A stretch of DNA of 64,000 nucleotides from the NCBI RefSeq assembly GCF_003063245.1, contig NZ_MUXE01000004.1, forward strand, positions 62,001 to 126,000. Direction: 5' to 3'. The notes below the pieces were generated by a model. It had not been told where the DNA came from and searched no databases. It saw only the letters and a program-made list of their open reading frames with translations. The DNA comes from Arcobacter caeni (GTDB lineage Bacteria; Campylobacterota; Campylobacteria; Campylobacterales; Arcobacteraceae). This document shows positions 8,787 to 17,419 of this stretch, one piece after another. Position 1 is the first letter of the stretch, and the number at the start of each line of letters is the position of its first letter. Made by a program: the position numbers and the translations under genes.

Positions 8787-9917
8787 ATGAATTTAGGTGA
8801 TTTTGAAAGAACAAATTATAGTGGATTATATATTTCAAAAGAGGCTCATCCTGAGTTTGGAAATAAATATATAGCAAGATTTCAGCATGATAGAAAAAGA
8901 TATGTAAAAGTTTTAGGATTTACTAAAAAAGATAATTTAACAAAAAAAGATGCTTTTGAGTTATTAAAAACTTTTAAAGATTCTGTTTTATCTAAACCAG
9001 AAATAAAAGTTGATAAAAAAATAAAATTACAGGAAAATAAATTGATAGTTAAAGATAATGAAATTTTAAAACCATTAAAAGAAGAAAATGACTTTTTAAA
9101 ATCAATTTTAGGCAATTATGAGAAATTAAATTCTCATGTTCTATCAGAAGGAATTCAAAAAATTTACGATTTAGAAGCCTTAAAAAAATATCAAATAGAG
9201 TTAATAAAACTTCAAAACTGGCTCGAAAAAGAGAATAAAAGAATGATTATTATCTTTGAAGGAAGAGATGCTTCTGGAAAAGGTGGAGCTATTAGAAGAA
9301 TTACTAGATATATGAATAATAAACACTACAGAGTTGTAGCTTTAGGAAAACCAACAGAAACTCAAAAAAATCAATGGTTTTTACAAAGATATATAGAACA
9401 TTTTCCAACAGGTGGAGAAATAGTATTATTTGATAGAAGCTGGTATAACAGAGCTATGGTTGAACCAATCTTTGGATTTTGTACACCTGAAGAACATGAA
9501 ATTTTTATGGAAGATGTTGTTAATTTTGAGCAAGATTTAGTAAGACAAGGAATGATTTTAATAAAACTTTATTTTTCTGTTTCTAAAGAAGAACAAAAAA
9601 GAAGATTTGATAGAAGAATTGAAGATCCATTAAGACAATGGAAATTTTCAGAAGTTGATATGCAAGCTCAAGATTTATGGGATGAATTCTCAGAAAAAAA
9701 ATATGAGATGTTAAGACGAACTACTTCAAGATCAGCTCCTTGGCATATTGTAAGAAGTGATGATAAACATAAAGCAAGACTTGAAGCTATGAAAATTATT
9801 TTAAATTCTGTTGATTATGATGGAAGAAATTATTCATTGGATTTTGATGCAAATGAAGAGATAAATATTTCAGTTCAAAAAGAACTTCTACAAATGAGAA
9901 AATCAAAAGATTATTAA
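8787..9917 (+). CDS. ppk2: PPK2-family kinase with integrase-like N-terminal extension
   Basis: 376 residues. The C-terminal 240 are a complete PPK2 domain: Walker A E-G-R-D-A-S-G-K-G-G near residue 160, F-D-R-S-W-Y-N-R-A, and lid R-R-F-D-R-R. The first 65 or so residues are unusual. They read like the AP2/Arm-type DNA-binding domain at the N-terminus of tyrosine recombinases (Y-S-G-L-Y, then Y-I-A-R-F-Q-H-D-R-K-R-Y-V-K-V-L-G-F, then K-D-A-F-E-L-L). A charged linker joins the two. The start lies two bases after the first PPK2 gene, so both are one operon. Whether the extension binds DNA or another ligand is unknown. Confidence 0.85.
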   Translation: MNLGDFERTNYSGLYISKEAHPEFGNKYIARFQHDRKRYVKVLGFTKKDNLTKKDAFELLKTFKDSVLSKPEIKVDKKIKLQENKLIVKDNEILKPLKEENDFLKSILGNYEKLNSHVLSEGIQKIYDLEALKKYQIELIKLQNWLEKENKRMIIIFEGRDASGKGGAIRRITRYMNNKHYRVVALGKPTETQKNQWFLQRYIEHFPTGGEIVLFDRSWYNRAMVEPIFGFCTPEEHEIFMEDVVNFEQDLVRQGMILIKLYFSVSKEEQKRRFDRRIEDPLRQWKFSEVDMQAQDLWDEFSEKKYEMLRRTTSRSAPWHIVRSDDKHKARLEAMKIILNSVDYDGRNYSLDFDANEEINISVQKELLQMRKSKDY

Positions 9918-9930
9918 ATCTTTTGATTTT
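9899..9930 (+). terminator. hairpin terminator after the PPK2 pair
   Basis: A perfect 14-bp stem (9899-9912 with 9917-9930) around the loop ATTA, with a terminal T run on the plus strand. It overlaps the stop codon of the second PPK2 gene. The sequence is symmetrical enough to act in either direction, but no minus-strand gene ends here. Confidence 0.7.
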
Positions 9931-10059
9931 TGTACTAAAAAACCTACTTTTAAACATACAAATTTTCCTACAACTTTTTTTCAAATCAGCGTTTTATAAA
10001 AACCTTAGTAATTTTTAGATAAAATCAGCGTTAAAATTATAACAATCGGAGTGAATTTA

Positions 10060-11361
10060 ATGGAATTTAGCGCAAATAAAGTTGATGGTGCAAATGCTGT
10101 AATAACTGCAACTATCGCAAAAGAAGTAGTAGAATCAAATTTAGATAAAGTAGCTAAACAAGCTGCTAAAACTATGAATGTTCAAGGTTTTAGAAAAGGG
10201 AAAGTTCCTGTAGCTGTAATAAAACAAAGATTTGCTGATAAATTAAGAGAAGATGCAGAATCAGAAGCTTTAAGAAAAGTTTTAGGTGAAGCTTTAAAAG
10301 AGTTAAATATTTCAAATGCAGAGTTAATTGGTGAACCAATAATTTCAAAATTTGATAAAAAAGAAGATGGTTCTATTGATTTAGAAATTTTAGTTGCTTG
10401 TAAACCAACTATTGATTTAGGTGATTATAAATCATTACTTCCATCAGTTGTTGAAAAAGAAGTAGATGCAAAAGAAATTGATGCAAGATTAGAAGAGATT
10501 GCTAAATCATCTGCTCCATTAGAAAAACTTGCTAAAAAAAGAGCTGTAAAAGATGGAGATCATGCTGTTATTGATTTTGAAGGTTTTGTTGCAGGTATTG
10601 CATTTGAAGGTGGAAAAGCTGAAAAATATCCATTACATGTAGGTTCAGGTTCATTTATTCCAGGATTTGAAGAACAAGTTATTGGTATGAAATATGAAGA
10701 GCAAAAAGATATTCTTGTAACTTTCCCAGAATCTTACCAAGCAAAAGATTTAGCTGGAAAAGAAGCTACATTTAAAGTAACTTTACATGAAATTCAAGAA
10801 AAAGTAGTATCTGAATTAAATGATGAATTTGCACAAAGAATGTTACCTGGTGAAGAAAATGTAACAATTGATACTTTAAGAGAAAAAATTAAAGAGCAAT
10901 TCAAAGCAGAAGCGATGAATAAATACTATAGAGAAGAATTAAAACCTGCATATTTAGAAACATTAGTTGAAAAATTACAATTTGCTTTACCAAATTCTGT
11001 AGTTGATCAAGAAATTAACTATGCTTTAAATAATAAAGTAAGAACAATGAGCGAAGATGAAATTGCAACTTTAAAAGAAAATGAATCAAAAGTTGAAGAA
11101 ATAAGAAATGAATTAAAAGAAGATGCAGTTAATTCTGTAAAAGCTACATTTATTATTGATGCACTTGCTAAAGCTGAAAATGTTCAAGTTTCAGATCAAG
11201 AAGTAATGCAAGTTTTATATTATGAAGCAATGCAAATGGGACAAAATCCACAAGAACTTGTGAAACAATATCAAGAAGCTGGATACCTACCTGCAATTAA
11301 AATGTCTATGATTGAAGAGAAAGTTATCTCTAAATTATTAGATGAGAAATTAGGAAAATAA
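10060..11361 (+). CDS. tig: trigger factor
   Basis: 433 residues with the three-part architecture of trigger factor. The ribosome-binding signature G-F-R-K-G-K is near residue 43. A central FKBP-type peptidyl-prolyl isomerase domain (about 150-235, with I-P-G-F-E-E and F-P-E-x-Y) follows, then a long helical C-terminal chaperone domain. It binds nascent chains at the ribosome exit. The ATG at 10060 is preferred over an in-frame GTG nine bases upstream, because CGGAG overlaps that GTG. Adjacent clpP and def make a conserved nascent-protein processing cluster. Confidence 0.97.
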   Translation: MEFSANKVDGANAVITATIAKEVVESNLDKVAKQAAKTMNVQGFRKGKVPVAVIKQRFADKLREDAESEALRKVLGEALKELNISNAELIGEPIISKFDKKEDGSIDLEILVACKPTIDLGDYKSLLPSVVEKEVDAKEIDARLEEIAKSSAPLEKLAKKRAVKDGDHAVIDFEGFVAGIAFEGGKAEKYPLHVGSGSFIPGFEEQVIGMKYEEQKDILVTFPESYQAKDLAGKEATFKVTLHEIQEKVVSELNDEFAQRMLPGEENVTIDTLREKIKEQFKAEAMNKYYREELKPAYLETLVEKLQFALPNSVVDQEINYALNNKVRTMSEDEIATLKENESKVEEIRNELKEDAVNSVKATFIIDALAKAENVQVSDQEVMQVLYYEAMQMGQNPQELVKQYQEAGYLPAIKMSMIEEKVISKLLDEKLGK

Positions 11362-11377
11362 TAAGATAGGATTGATT

Positions 11378-11962
11378 ATGAGTTATATACCATATGTAGT
11401 TGAGAAAAGTGGAAGAGGGGAAAGAAGTTACGATATTTATTCAAGACTTCTTAAAGATAGAATTATTATGTTAAGTGGAGAGGTAAATGATGCTGTAGCT
11501 TCAACTATTGTTGCTCAGTTACTTTTTCTTGAAGCTGAAGATCCAGATAAAGATATCTATTTATATATCAACTCTCCAGGTGGAGTAATTACAAGTGGTA
11601 TGTCTATTTATGATACTATGAATTATATCAAGCCTGATATTTGTACTATTTGTATAGGTCAAGCTGCATCTATGGGAGCATTTTTATTATCAGCTGGAAC
11701 AAAAGGTAAAAGATATTCTTTACCAAATTCTAGGATTATGATTCACCAACCATCAGGTGGAGCACAAGGGCAATCAACTGATATTCAGATTCAAGCTAAA
11801 GAAATTCAAAGAATGAAAGATAGTTTAAATGCACTTATTGCAGAACAAACAGGTCATGATGTTTCAAAAATTGAACAAGATACAGAAAGAGATAATTTCA
11901 TGAGTGCTGATGAAGCTTGTACTTATGGATTAATTGATGAAGTTATAGCAAAGCATAAATAA
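11378..11962 (+). CDS. clpP: ATP-dependent Clp protease proteolytic subunit
   Basis: 194 residues. The catalytic serine is in G-Q-A-A-S-M-G-A-F, the histidine in [10 protein letters not shown], and an aspartate follows near residue 170. It forms the tetradecameric proteolytic chamber with ClpX or ClpA. The ATG at 11378 (AGGA upstream) is preferred over TTG at 11372. It lies 16 bases after tig and 10 before def. Confidence 0.97.
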   Translation: MSYIPYVVEKSGRGERSYDIYSRLLKDRIIMLSGEVNDAVASTIVAQLLFLEAEDPDKDIYLYINSPGGVITSGMSIYDTMNYIKPDICTICIGQAASMGAFLLSAGTKGKRYSLPNSRIMIHQPSGGAQGQSTDIQIQAKEIQRMKDSLNALIAEQTGHDVSKIEQDTERDNFMSADEACTYGLIDEVIAKHK

Positions 11963-11972
11963 GAAATTTTTT

Positions 11973-12488
11973 ATGATTAGAGAAGTTATAACTTATCCAA
12001 ATAAACTACTTCGAGTAAAATCAAAAGATGTGGAGCAATTCGATTCTGAATTGCACACTCTTTTAGAAGATATGTATGATACAATGATAGCTGAAGGTGG
12101 TGTTGGATTGGCTGCAATTCAAATAGCAATACCTTTAAATGTTTTGATTATAAATATTCCAAATGAAGAAGATATTCAAGAAAAAGATGAATTAATAGAA
12201 GCTATAAATCCCATAGTTACTCACAAAGATGGAACTCAAGTATTCACTGAGGGTTGTTTAAGTGTTCCTGGTTTTAATGAAGATATAACAAGAGCACAAC
12301 ATATTATCGTTGAATATTTTGATAGAAATGGAAATAAACAAACTATGGAATGTGAAGATTTTTTAGCTGTTGCATGGCAACATGAAATGGAACATCTTGC
12401 TGGTCATTTATTTATTGAAAACTTATCAATAATAAAAAGAAAAAAATTCGAAAAAGAGTGGAAAAAAAAGATAAAAGATAAGAATTAA
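11973..12488 (+). CDS. def: peptide deformylase
   Basis: 171 residues with the three metal-site motifs of deformylase: G-V-G-L-A-A-I-Q near residue 45, E-G-C-L-S near 93 and H-E-M-E-H near 135. The last motif is normally H-E-x-D-H, so the aspartate is replaced by glutamate; the two histidines, the catalytic glutamate and the cysteine ligand are kept. It removes the formyl group from nascent proteins. It follows clpP by 10 bases, and its 3' end forms an imperfect A/T-rich hairpin shared with the convergent gene. Confidence 0.93.
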   Translation: MIREVITYPNKLLRVKSKDVEQFDSELHTLLEDMYDTMIAEGGVGLAAIQIAIPLNVLIINIPNEEDIQEKDELIEAINPIVTHKDGTQVFTEGCLSVPGFNEDITRAQHIIVEYFDRNGNKQTMECEDFLAVAWQHEMEHLAGHLFIENLSIIKRKKFEKEWKKKIKDKN

Positions 12489-12505
12489 TCTTTATCTTTT
12501 TTATT

Positions 12506-12886
12506 TTATGCTTCAAAACCCTTTCTTAAAACACTAATAATCATTGAAAACAATAAACTGTTTGATAAAATCCAAATAAACCAAAAGAATATTTTCTCAA
12601 ATTTACTAAAAAGAATATTTTTAAACAATAATGGGCAAGATTTGATTGCTAAATAGAAAAATATTGCTATTCCTATATACATTGTATATTTATTTTGAGA
12701 AGCAAATAGTATTGTAATAAAAGAGATAAATGGTACAAAAATAGTTAAAGCAAAAAATTTACCATAAATTTTTCTTTTTTTATCTCCATCAAAATATCCA
12801 ACGGTATGCCCGCATTCGGGGCAAACAGTTCCTAATCTTGATAATATTTCATGGTTACAGTCGGGGCAATTTATAAGTGATGACAT
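12506..12886 (-). CDS. zinc-ribbon membrane protein
   Basis: 126 residues. An N-terminal zinc ribbon (C-P-D-C at residues 8-11 and C-P-E-C-G at 22-26) is followed by about three membrane helices. This layout is common among small uncharacterised bacterial membrane proteins. It is convergent with def, from which it is separated by a short hairpin, and divergent from comM. No function can be assigned. Confidence 0.7.
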   Translation of the reverse strand: MSSLINCPDCNHEILSRLGTVCPECGHTVGYFDGDKKRKIYGKFFALTIFVPFISFITILFASQNKYTMYIGIAIFFYLAIKSCPLLFKNILFSKFEKIFFWFIWILSNSLLFSMIISVLRKGFEA

Positions 12887-13007
12887 TGTTAAAATTCCTA
12901 GATTTTTTCGCTTATTATAGCGAGTGTTGTTAAAAGTAGAGTCTATTTAGTTTTTAATATAAATAAAGATAATATATTAATTTATTACATTATTAAATGG
13001 TGAATTT

Positions 13008-14086
13008 ATGAAAATTATAAAATCAGCTTCTCTTGATACTTTAGATGCAATTAGTATAGATGTTGAATCAACTTTTACACGAGGCTTACCTACTTTTACA
13101 ATTGTGGGGATGATTAGTACAAGTATTAGTGAATCAAAGGATAGGGTAAAATCAGCACTACTCACAAATGGATTTAAATTTCCTCCTTTAAAAATTACAG
13201 TGAATCTTTCACCTTCTGAAATTAATAAAAAAGGAACACATTTTGATTTAGCAATTGCCTTACAAATTGCACTTTTTGAAGAAAAAAATATTGATTTTGA
13301 AGATACTTATTTCTTTGGGGAGCTAGCCCTTGATGGAAATATAAAAGATACAAGTTCTATTTTTCCAATTGTTTTATCTTTGGTAAAACAAGGATTACTT
13401 AAAAAAGTTTTAGTTTGCAATGAAAGTGCAGAAAAACTATCAAATATTCATAATTTAGAAATTTATAGAGTAAAAAATTTAGAAGAGGCAATATTATTTG
13501 CAAAATCTAAAAATAAAGATAACTTTTTATATGAAAAAAAGATTTTTGACTATAAAACATTAGTTATAAATGATGAAACTTTTTATTATGAAACAAAGTA
13601 TAAAAGTGATTTTATTGATGTAATTGGACAAGATATGGCTAAATACGCTGCGATGATTAGTGCTGCTGGAAATCATAATATTATTTTTGAGGGAAGCCCT
13701 GGTTGTGGAAAATCTATGATTTCAAAAAGATTGCAATATATAATGCCTCCTATGAGTTTGGAAGAGATTTTAGAAAAAGCAAAACTTCAAGCCTTGGATT
13801 ACAAAGAAATAGATTTTTCTCCAATTAGAGCCTTTAGATCACCACATCACTCAAGTACAAAATCCTCAATATTTGGAGGAGGAAGTTCAAATGCAAAGAT
13901 GGGTGAGATTGCTTTAAGTAATAATGGAATTTTATTTTTTGATGAATTGCCACATTTTTCAAAATCAATTTTAGAAGCATTACGAGAGCCACTTGAAGAT
14001 AATAAAATATTAATATCAAGGGTAAATAGCAAAATTATGTATGAAACAAAATTTATTTTTATTGCTGCCATGAATCCTTGTCCTTG
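13008..14086 (+). pseudogene. comM: comM, 5' part, interrupted by the island
   Basis: About 360 residues of a ComM/YifB-type AAA+ helicase. An N-terminal ChlI/Lon-protease-like domain (T-F-T-R-G-L-P-T-F near residue 27, S-P-S-E-I-N-K-K-G-T-H-F-D-L-A) is followed by Walker A G-S-P-G-C-G-K-S and Walker B G-I-L-F-F-D-E-L. Homology stops inside the cysteine segment at N-P-C-P-C; the frame then runs about 34 codons into transposon DNA and ends at 14189. The rest of the gene is at 40044-40447. ComM drives branch migration during integration of incoming single strands in natural transformation. The sensor and C-terminal Mg-chelatase domains are detached, so function is probably lost. Confidence 0.93.
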
Positions 14087-14111
14087 TGTCATTTCTAATA
14101 ATAAATGCTAC
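14087..14111 (+). repeat. left transposon end
   Basis: It begins TGTCATTTC and ends ATGCTAC. A second TGCTAC lies 20 bases further in (14126-14131), as expected for repeated TnsB-binding sites. It is an imperfect match to the inverted right ends at 38758-38782 and 40019-40043. The exact outer base is inferred from where comM homology is lost. Confidence 0.75.
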
Positions 14112-14206
14112 TTTCTAATTAATTATGCTACAAATGTTTACTTTGTTTTTTCAAAAATTAAAGAAAAGTCATTTTATAAATATAATTAGAAATAAACAAT
14201 TCAAAA

Positions 14207-14215
14207 TGCTATAAT
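14207..14215 (+). promoter_or_regulatory. extended -10 promoter before the Excalibur gene
   Basis: TGCTATAAT is a TG-n extended -10 with a perfect TATAAT. It is followed after five bases by AAAAAAGGA and the ATG at 14237. No good -35 is seen, which fits an extended -10 promoter. It lies in the left-end region of the transposon. Confidence 0.5.
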
Positions 14216-14236
14216 CAAATAAAAAAGGATTATTCT

Positions 14237-14458
14237 ATGCATAAAATTCTAATAGTTATTGCACTTACGTTATCTCTTTTCTCAGCAGAAACAAAAAAGC
14301 CAAAAACTGAAGTAAAACCAGAATTTAAATGTGAAGGTAAAAAATATTGTAAAGAGATGAGTAGTTGCAAAGAAGCAATGTTTTATTTAAAACAATGTGG
14401 AGTATCTAGACTTGATAGAGATAAAGATGGTATTCCATGTGAGACTATTTGTAGATAA
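14237..14458 (+). CDS. secreted Excalibur-domain small protein
   Basis: 73 residues. A signal peptide occupies residues 1-18 (cleavage near F-S-A). The C-terminal half is an Excalibur module with four cysteines and the calcium-loop pattern D-R-D-K-D-G-I-P-C-E. Such modules are extracytoplasmic and are often found with nucleases or surface proteins. It is the first cargo gene inside the left transposon end. AAAAAGGA precedes the ATG. A secreted nuclease is encoded 140 bases downstream on the other strand. Role unknown. Confidence 0.8.
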   Translation: MHKILIVIALTLSLFSAETKKPKTEVKPEFKCEGKKYCKEMSSCKEAMFYLKQCGVSRLDRDKDGIPCETICR

Positions 14459-14492
14459 GAACTATCTCTTATCTACTAAATTTAGGAATTAT

Positions 14493-14594
14493 TTACTTAT
14501 TTCTTTCTTTTATTTTTGATTCATAAAAACCAAGCATTATTACAACAGCTACAACAATAGTAAAACCAATTATTTCACCTTGAAAATCTTGCAT
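14493..14594 (-). CDS. 33-residue single-helix membrane peptide
   Basis: A short frame starting M-Q-D-F-Q-G-E and continuing as one hydrophobic helix (I-I-G-F-T-I-V-V-A-V-V-I-M-L-G-F-Y), then a basic tail. The ATG overlaps the endonuclease stop as TAATG, and AAAGGA is positioned five bases upstream, so translation is plausibly coupled. No homology is recognised. It might anchor or modulate the neighbouring secreted nuclease, or simply be an unrelated small protein. Confidence 0.5.
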   Translation of the reverse strand: MQDFQGEIIGFTIVVAVVIMLGFYESKIKERNK

Positions 14595-15259
14595 TAAAGT
14601 CCTTTAATTTTATTAATTCTTTTATTTTTCTCAATTTCCCATTCATCTATTGGGTCTTGTTTATCCCATACTTCCATTAGTTTTCTTTCTTGGTCTGAAA
14701 GGTTAATATTATATGTATTACTCATATAAAAATATGCTCTTGCAATATCACCTTTTATTTCATCTCTTACATAAGTTCTATTAGTATCAAAATCTACTTC
14801 AAATTTACATTCACCATACATTCCAACTTTTGGTTTATCTGCTCCATATCTAAGATTACTTCTATCAGCATTTAATTCACCAATAGCAGGAACAAGGTTA
14901 TGCATATCAGCTTCCATTTTATTAAACACAGGGTCTTTACTACAAGCTTTTCTTCCACCATCTTTCCAACAAGGTAAATGTTTACCAAAGTTTTCAGCAG
15001 GCATTATATGTTCCCATTCAATCCTATTAGCTCTTTCATTCTCTTTACCTTTTTTTGTTAGTTCATTTCTTGGAACATAACCACAGCTATTTCTATCTAT
15101 CATATTATCTTTATCTAAAGGATTATATTTACATCCACAGTAGAAAGTTGTTTGATGGTCTTTATATATTTCTTTTAATATTTTTTTTGATTGGTTGAAT
15201 GATTCTGCTAATATTGTGGTTGTGAATAAAAATGCTGTTAGTAATATTATTCTTTTCAT
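14594..15259 (-). CDS. secreted endonuclease I (EndA/Dns family)
   Basis: 221 residues. A signal peptide (about 1-18, M-K-R-I-I-L-L-T-A-F-L-F) is followed by an endonuclease I fold. Catalytic signature R-I-E-W-E-H-I-M-P-A near residue 80, then N-L-V-P-A-I-G-E-L-N-A-D-R-S-N. Paired cysteines (C-G-C-K, C-G-Y, C-W-K, C-S-K) fit periplasmic disulfides. These enzymes degrade DNA nonspecifically in the periplasm or outside the cell. Dns-type nucleases on integrated elements are known to block natural transformation in Campylobacter and Vibrio. It is cargo of an island that also breaks comM. Confidence 0.92.
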   Translation of the reverse strand: MKRIILLTAFLFTTTILAESFNQSKKILKEIYKDHQTTFYCGCKYNPLDKDNMIDRNSCGYVPRNELTKKGKENERANRIEWEHIMPAENFGKHLPCWKDGGRKACSKDPVFNKMEADMHNLVPAIGELNADRSNLRYGADKPKVGMYGECKFEVDFDTNRTYVRDEIKGDIARAYFYMSNTYNINLSDQERKLMEVWDKQDPIDEWEIEKNKRINKIKGL

Positions 15260-15544
15260 ATGTTTCCTTGATTGTTAAAAGTTTTGAATTATAGTTGATT
15301 TTTATTTCAAATTGTTATATTTTTTAATTCTTTTTTAAAACTAATATATAATTGTAAAATTAGATATTTTAGAATAACTTTTAATATTCAGAAATATAAA
15401 ATCTTTTTAGAAAAGGATGTTCTCTTGGATTTACTAAATCATCATCTCTAAACACACAATCCAAAGAATAGAATAATAAAAAAGATTTAAAAGTGTTTAT
15501 ATCAATGAAATCATTTTTGATAAAAATAAAGAAGGGAATTTATA

Positions 15545-16240
15545 ATGGAACAAATGTATATAATAAGTGATGTTCATGGTTGTTATAAAACACTACTTGC
15601 ATTAATAGACCAATTTCCAAATAAACAAAACTCTAAAATAGTTTTTGTTGGTGATTTAATAGATAAAGGTAAACACACTCATGATGTTATTGAATTTGTA
15701 AAGAACAATAACTATGATTGTGTATTAGGTAATCATGATGAAATGATGATACTTTATCATTCTCACCTTGAAAATGATAGACACCATGAAGATTTAAAAT
15801 ATTGGCTCTTTAAATGTGGTGGAGAATTTACTTTAAATTCATATTCTTCAAAAGAAAAGTTTTATGAACATATTGAATATTTAAAAAGTTTACCTCATTA
15901 TATAGAATATGAAGATTATAAAACAGAAGATAATAGATACCTAGTTGTTTCCCATTCAACTGTTGGAAAAGTATGGAATTTAAGAAATAGTACAAATGAA
16001 GATGATGTTGAAGAGTTTAATCATTTTGTTAAATGGAGTAGATGGAAAAATCATGATAATGAAGAAATATTTAATGTCTATGGTCATACAATTTTTCAAG
16101 AAGCACTATTAAATCAGTATAGTTGTGGTATTGATTTAGGATGTTTTTATAAAAATAAAGAGAAATTACCAAATCCTAGACTTTGTGCTTTAGAATTTCC
16201 ATCTATGAAGATTTATACTCAAGAAAGTTTGGAAGATTAA
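15545..16240 (+). CDS. calcineurin-like metallophosphatase
   Basis: 231 residues with the phosphoesterase motifs D-V-H-G near residue 10, G-D-L-I-D-K-G around 36-42 and G-N-H-D-E near 60. C-terminal histidines follow in V-V-S-H-S and V-Y-G-H-T. Spacing resembles the lambda-phosphatase/PrpA/ApaH-like group of protein or dinucleoside polyphosphate phosphatases. The substrate is not deducible. The 285 bases upstream hold no convincing gene. It is island cargo just before the primase-RT-nitrilase operon but 170 bases apart, so functional linkage is uncertain. Confidence 0.8.
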   Translation: MEQMYIISDVHGCYKTLLALIDQFPNKQNSKIVFVGDLIDKGKHTHDVIEFVKNNNYDCVLGNHDEMMILYHSHLENDRHHEDLKYWLFKCGGEFTLNSYSSKEKFYEHIEYLKSLPHYIEYEDYKTEDNRYLVVSHSTVGKVWNLRNSTNEDDVEEFNHFVKWSRWKNHDNEEIFNVYGHTIFQEALLNQYSCGIDLGCFYKNKEKLPNPRLCALEFPSMKIYTQESLED

Positions 16241-16411
16241 GAAAATAAAAATAAGTATATTAAGTGATATTTTTGATAATTACTTTACGACAAATACACA
16301 AATGATGTAATTAAATTATAATAAAGTTAATGTATTAAAATATTATTTATTGTTTTAATTAACTAAGATAATGATAATATATTAAATTACATAATGAAGA
16401 ATATAAAATAA

Positions 16412-17419
16412 ATGAAAAAAGATACTGAAAAATTAAACAATATTCCTATTGCTAAAGTTGCAAATTTATTAGATATTGATATTTCTAGTAAAAAAGTGGT
16501 TAAGTGCTTTAAAGGACATGGTGAAAAAACTCCAAGTTTATCTTTCCAACTAAATAAAAATTTTTTCAATTGCTTTAGTTGTCAAATTTCAGGTGGTCCA
16601 ATTAATCTAGTAAAGGAATTTTATAATTGTAGTTTTATAGAAGCTTGTTCTTGGCTTGAAAATAGGTTTTTTAATTCAACAAATACAATAAGTAATAATT
16701 TTGAGTCACCTAAATATCAATCTAAAATACTAGAAGAAGATTTTTTTGAAGCAGATTCAGAAGTATATGAATGGTTAATACAAAATACAACATTAAGTCA
16801 AGAGACAATTGCATATTTTAAATCACGAGGTATTACTGAAAAAACTTTAAATGATTTTAAAATTAAAGATATTCAAAATCCATATTTTATTTTAAATGAG
16901 GCTAAAAATAGATGGGGATTAGATCGAGTTATCAAATGTGGACTATGGAAATATAAAAATTATAAATATATGCCTGTTTGGTGGCACCATGTTATTTTGT
17001 TTCCTTTTTTTGATATACAAGACCGTATTACATATATACAAGGAAGATTTTTAAATCATGAATATAGATGGATGAACCTTTCTGGCGTTAAATCTACAAT
17101 ATTTAATGCAAGAATTTTTAATAATTTAAAATTCTCTGACAATGTTGTTATTACTGAAGGACTCACAGATACTTTGAGCCTCTATCAAAGAGGTATCAAT
17201 GCTATAGGCATAATGGGTGCATCAAACTTTAAAATTGAATATGTTGATATATTAAAAAATTATGAAATATTAGTCGCACCAGATAATGACCCTGCAGGAG
17301 AGATGTTTTATAAAAAAATAGAAAAATTATTTGAAGTTCACAAATCAATACGTAAAGTTGTCATACCAAGTCAATTTAATGATGTAAATGATGCACTAAA
17401 AGGAAAATCAAGTGAATAA
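16412..17419 (+). CDS. DnaG-like primase (CHC2 zinc finger + TOPRIM)
   Basis: 335 residues. A CHC2 zinc finger at the N-terminus uses C32, H36, C54 and C57 and is followed by G-G-P-I-N-L-V. The middle matches the DnaG catalytic core entry (I-L-F-P-F-F-D-I-Q-D-R, then Q-G-R-F). A TOPRIM domain has E249 in I-T-E-G and D291/D293 in A-P-D-N-D-P-A-G. It lacks the C-terminal helicase-interaction domain and is about half the length of a replicative DnaG. The stop overlaps the reverse transcriptase start by eight bases. A primase encoded with a reverse transcriptase is the unusual part of this operon. Confidence 0.88.
   Translation: MKKDTEKLNNIPIAKVANLLDIDISSKKVVKCFKGHGEKTPSLSFQLNKNFFNCFSCQISGGPINLVKEFYNCSFIEACSWLENRFFNSTNTISNNFESPKYQSKILEEDFFEADSEVYEWLIQNTTLSQETIAYFKSRGITEKTLNDFKIKDIQNPYFILNEAKNRWGLDRVIKCGLWKYKNYKYMPVWWHHVILFPFFDIQDRITYIQGRFLNHEYRWMNLSGVKSTIFNARIFNNLKFSDNVVITEGLTDTLSLYQRGINAIGIMGASNFKIEYVDILKNYEILVAPDNDPAGEMFYKKIEKLFEVHKSIRKVVIPSQFNDVNDALKGKSSE

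Noticed and set aside
15260-15544. Gene remnant before the metallophosphatase
   Set aside because: Short open stretches exist but no start, SD or recognisable homology. It is probably plain intergenic DNA.
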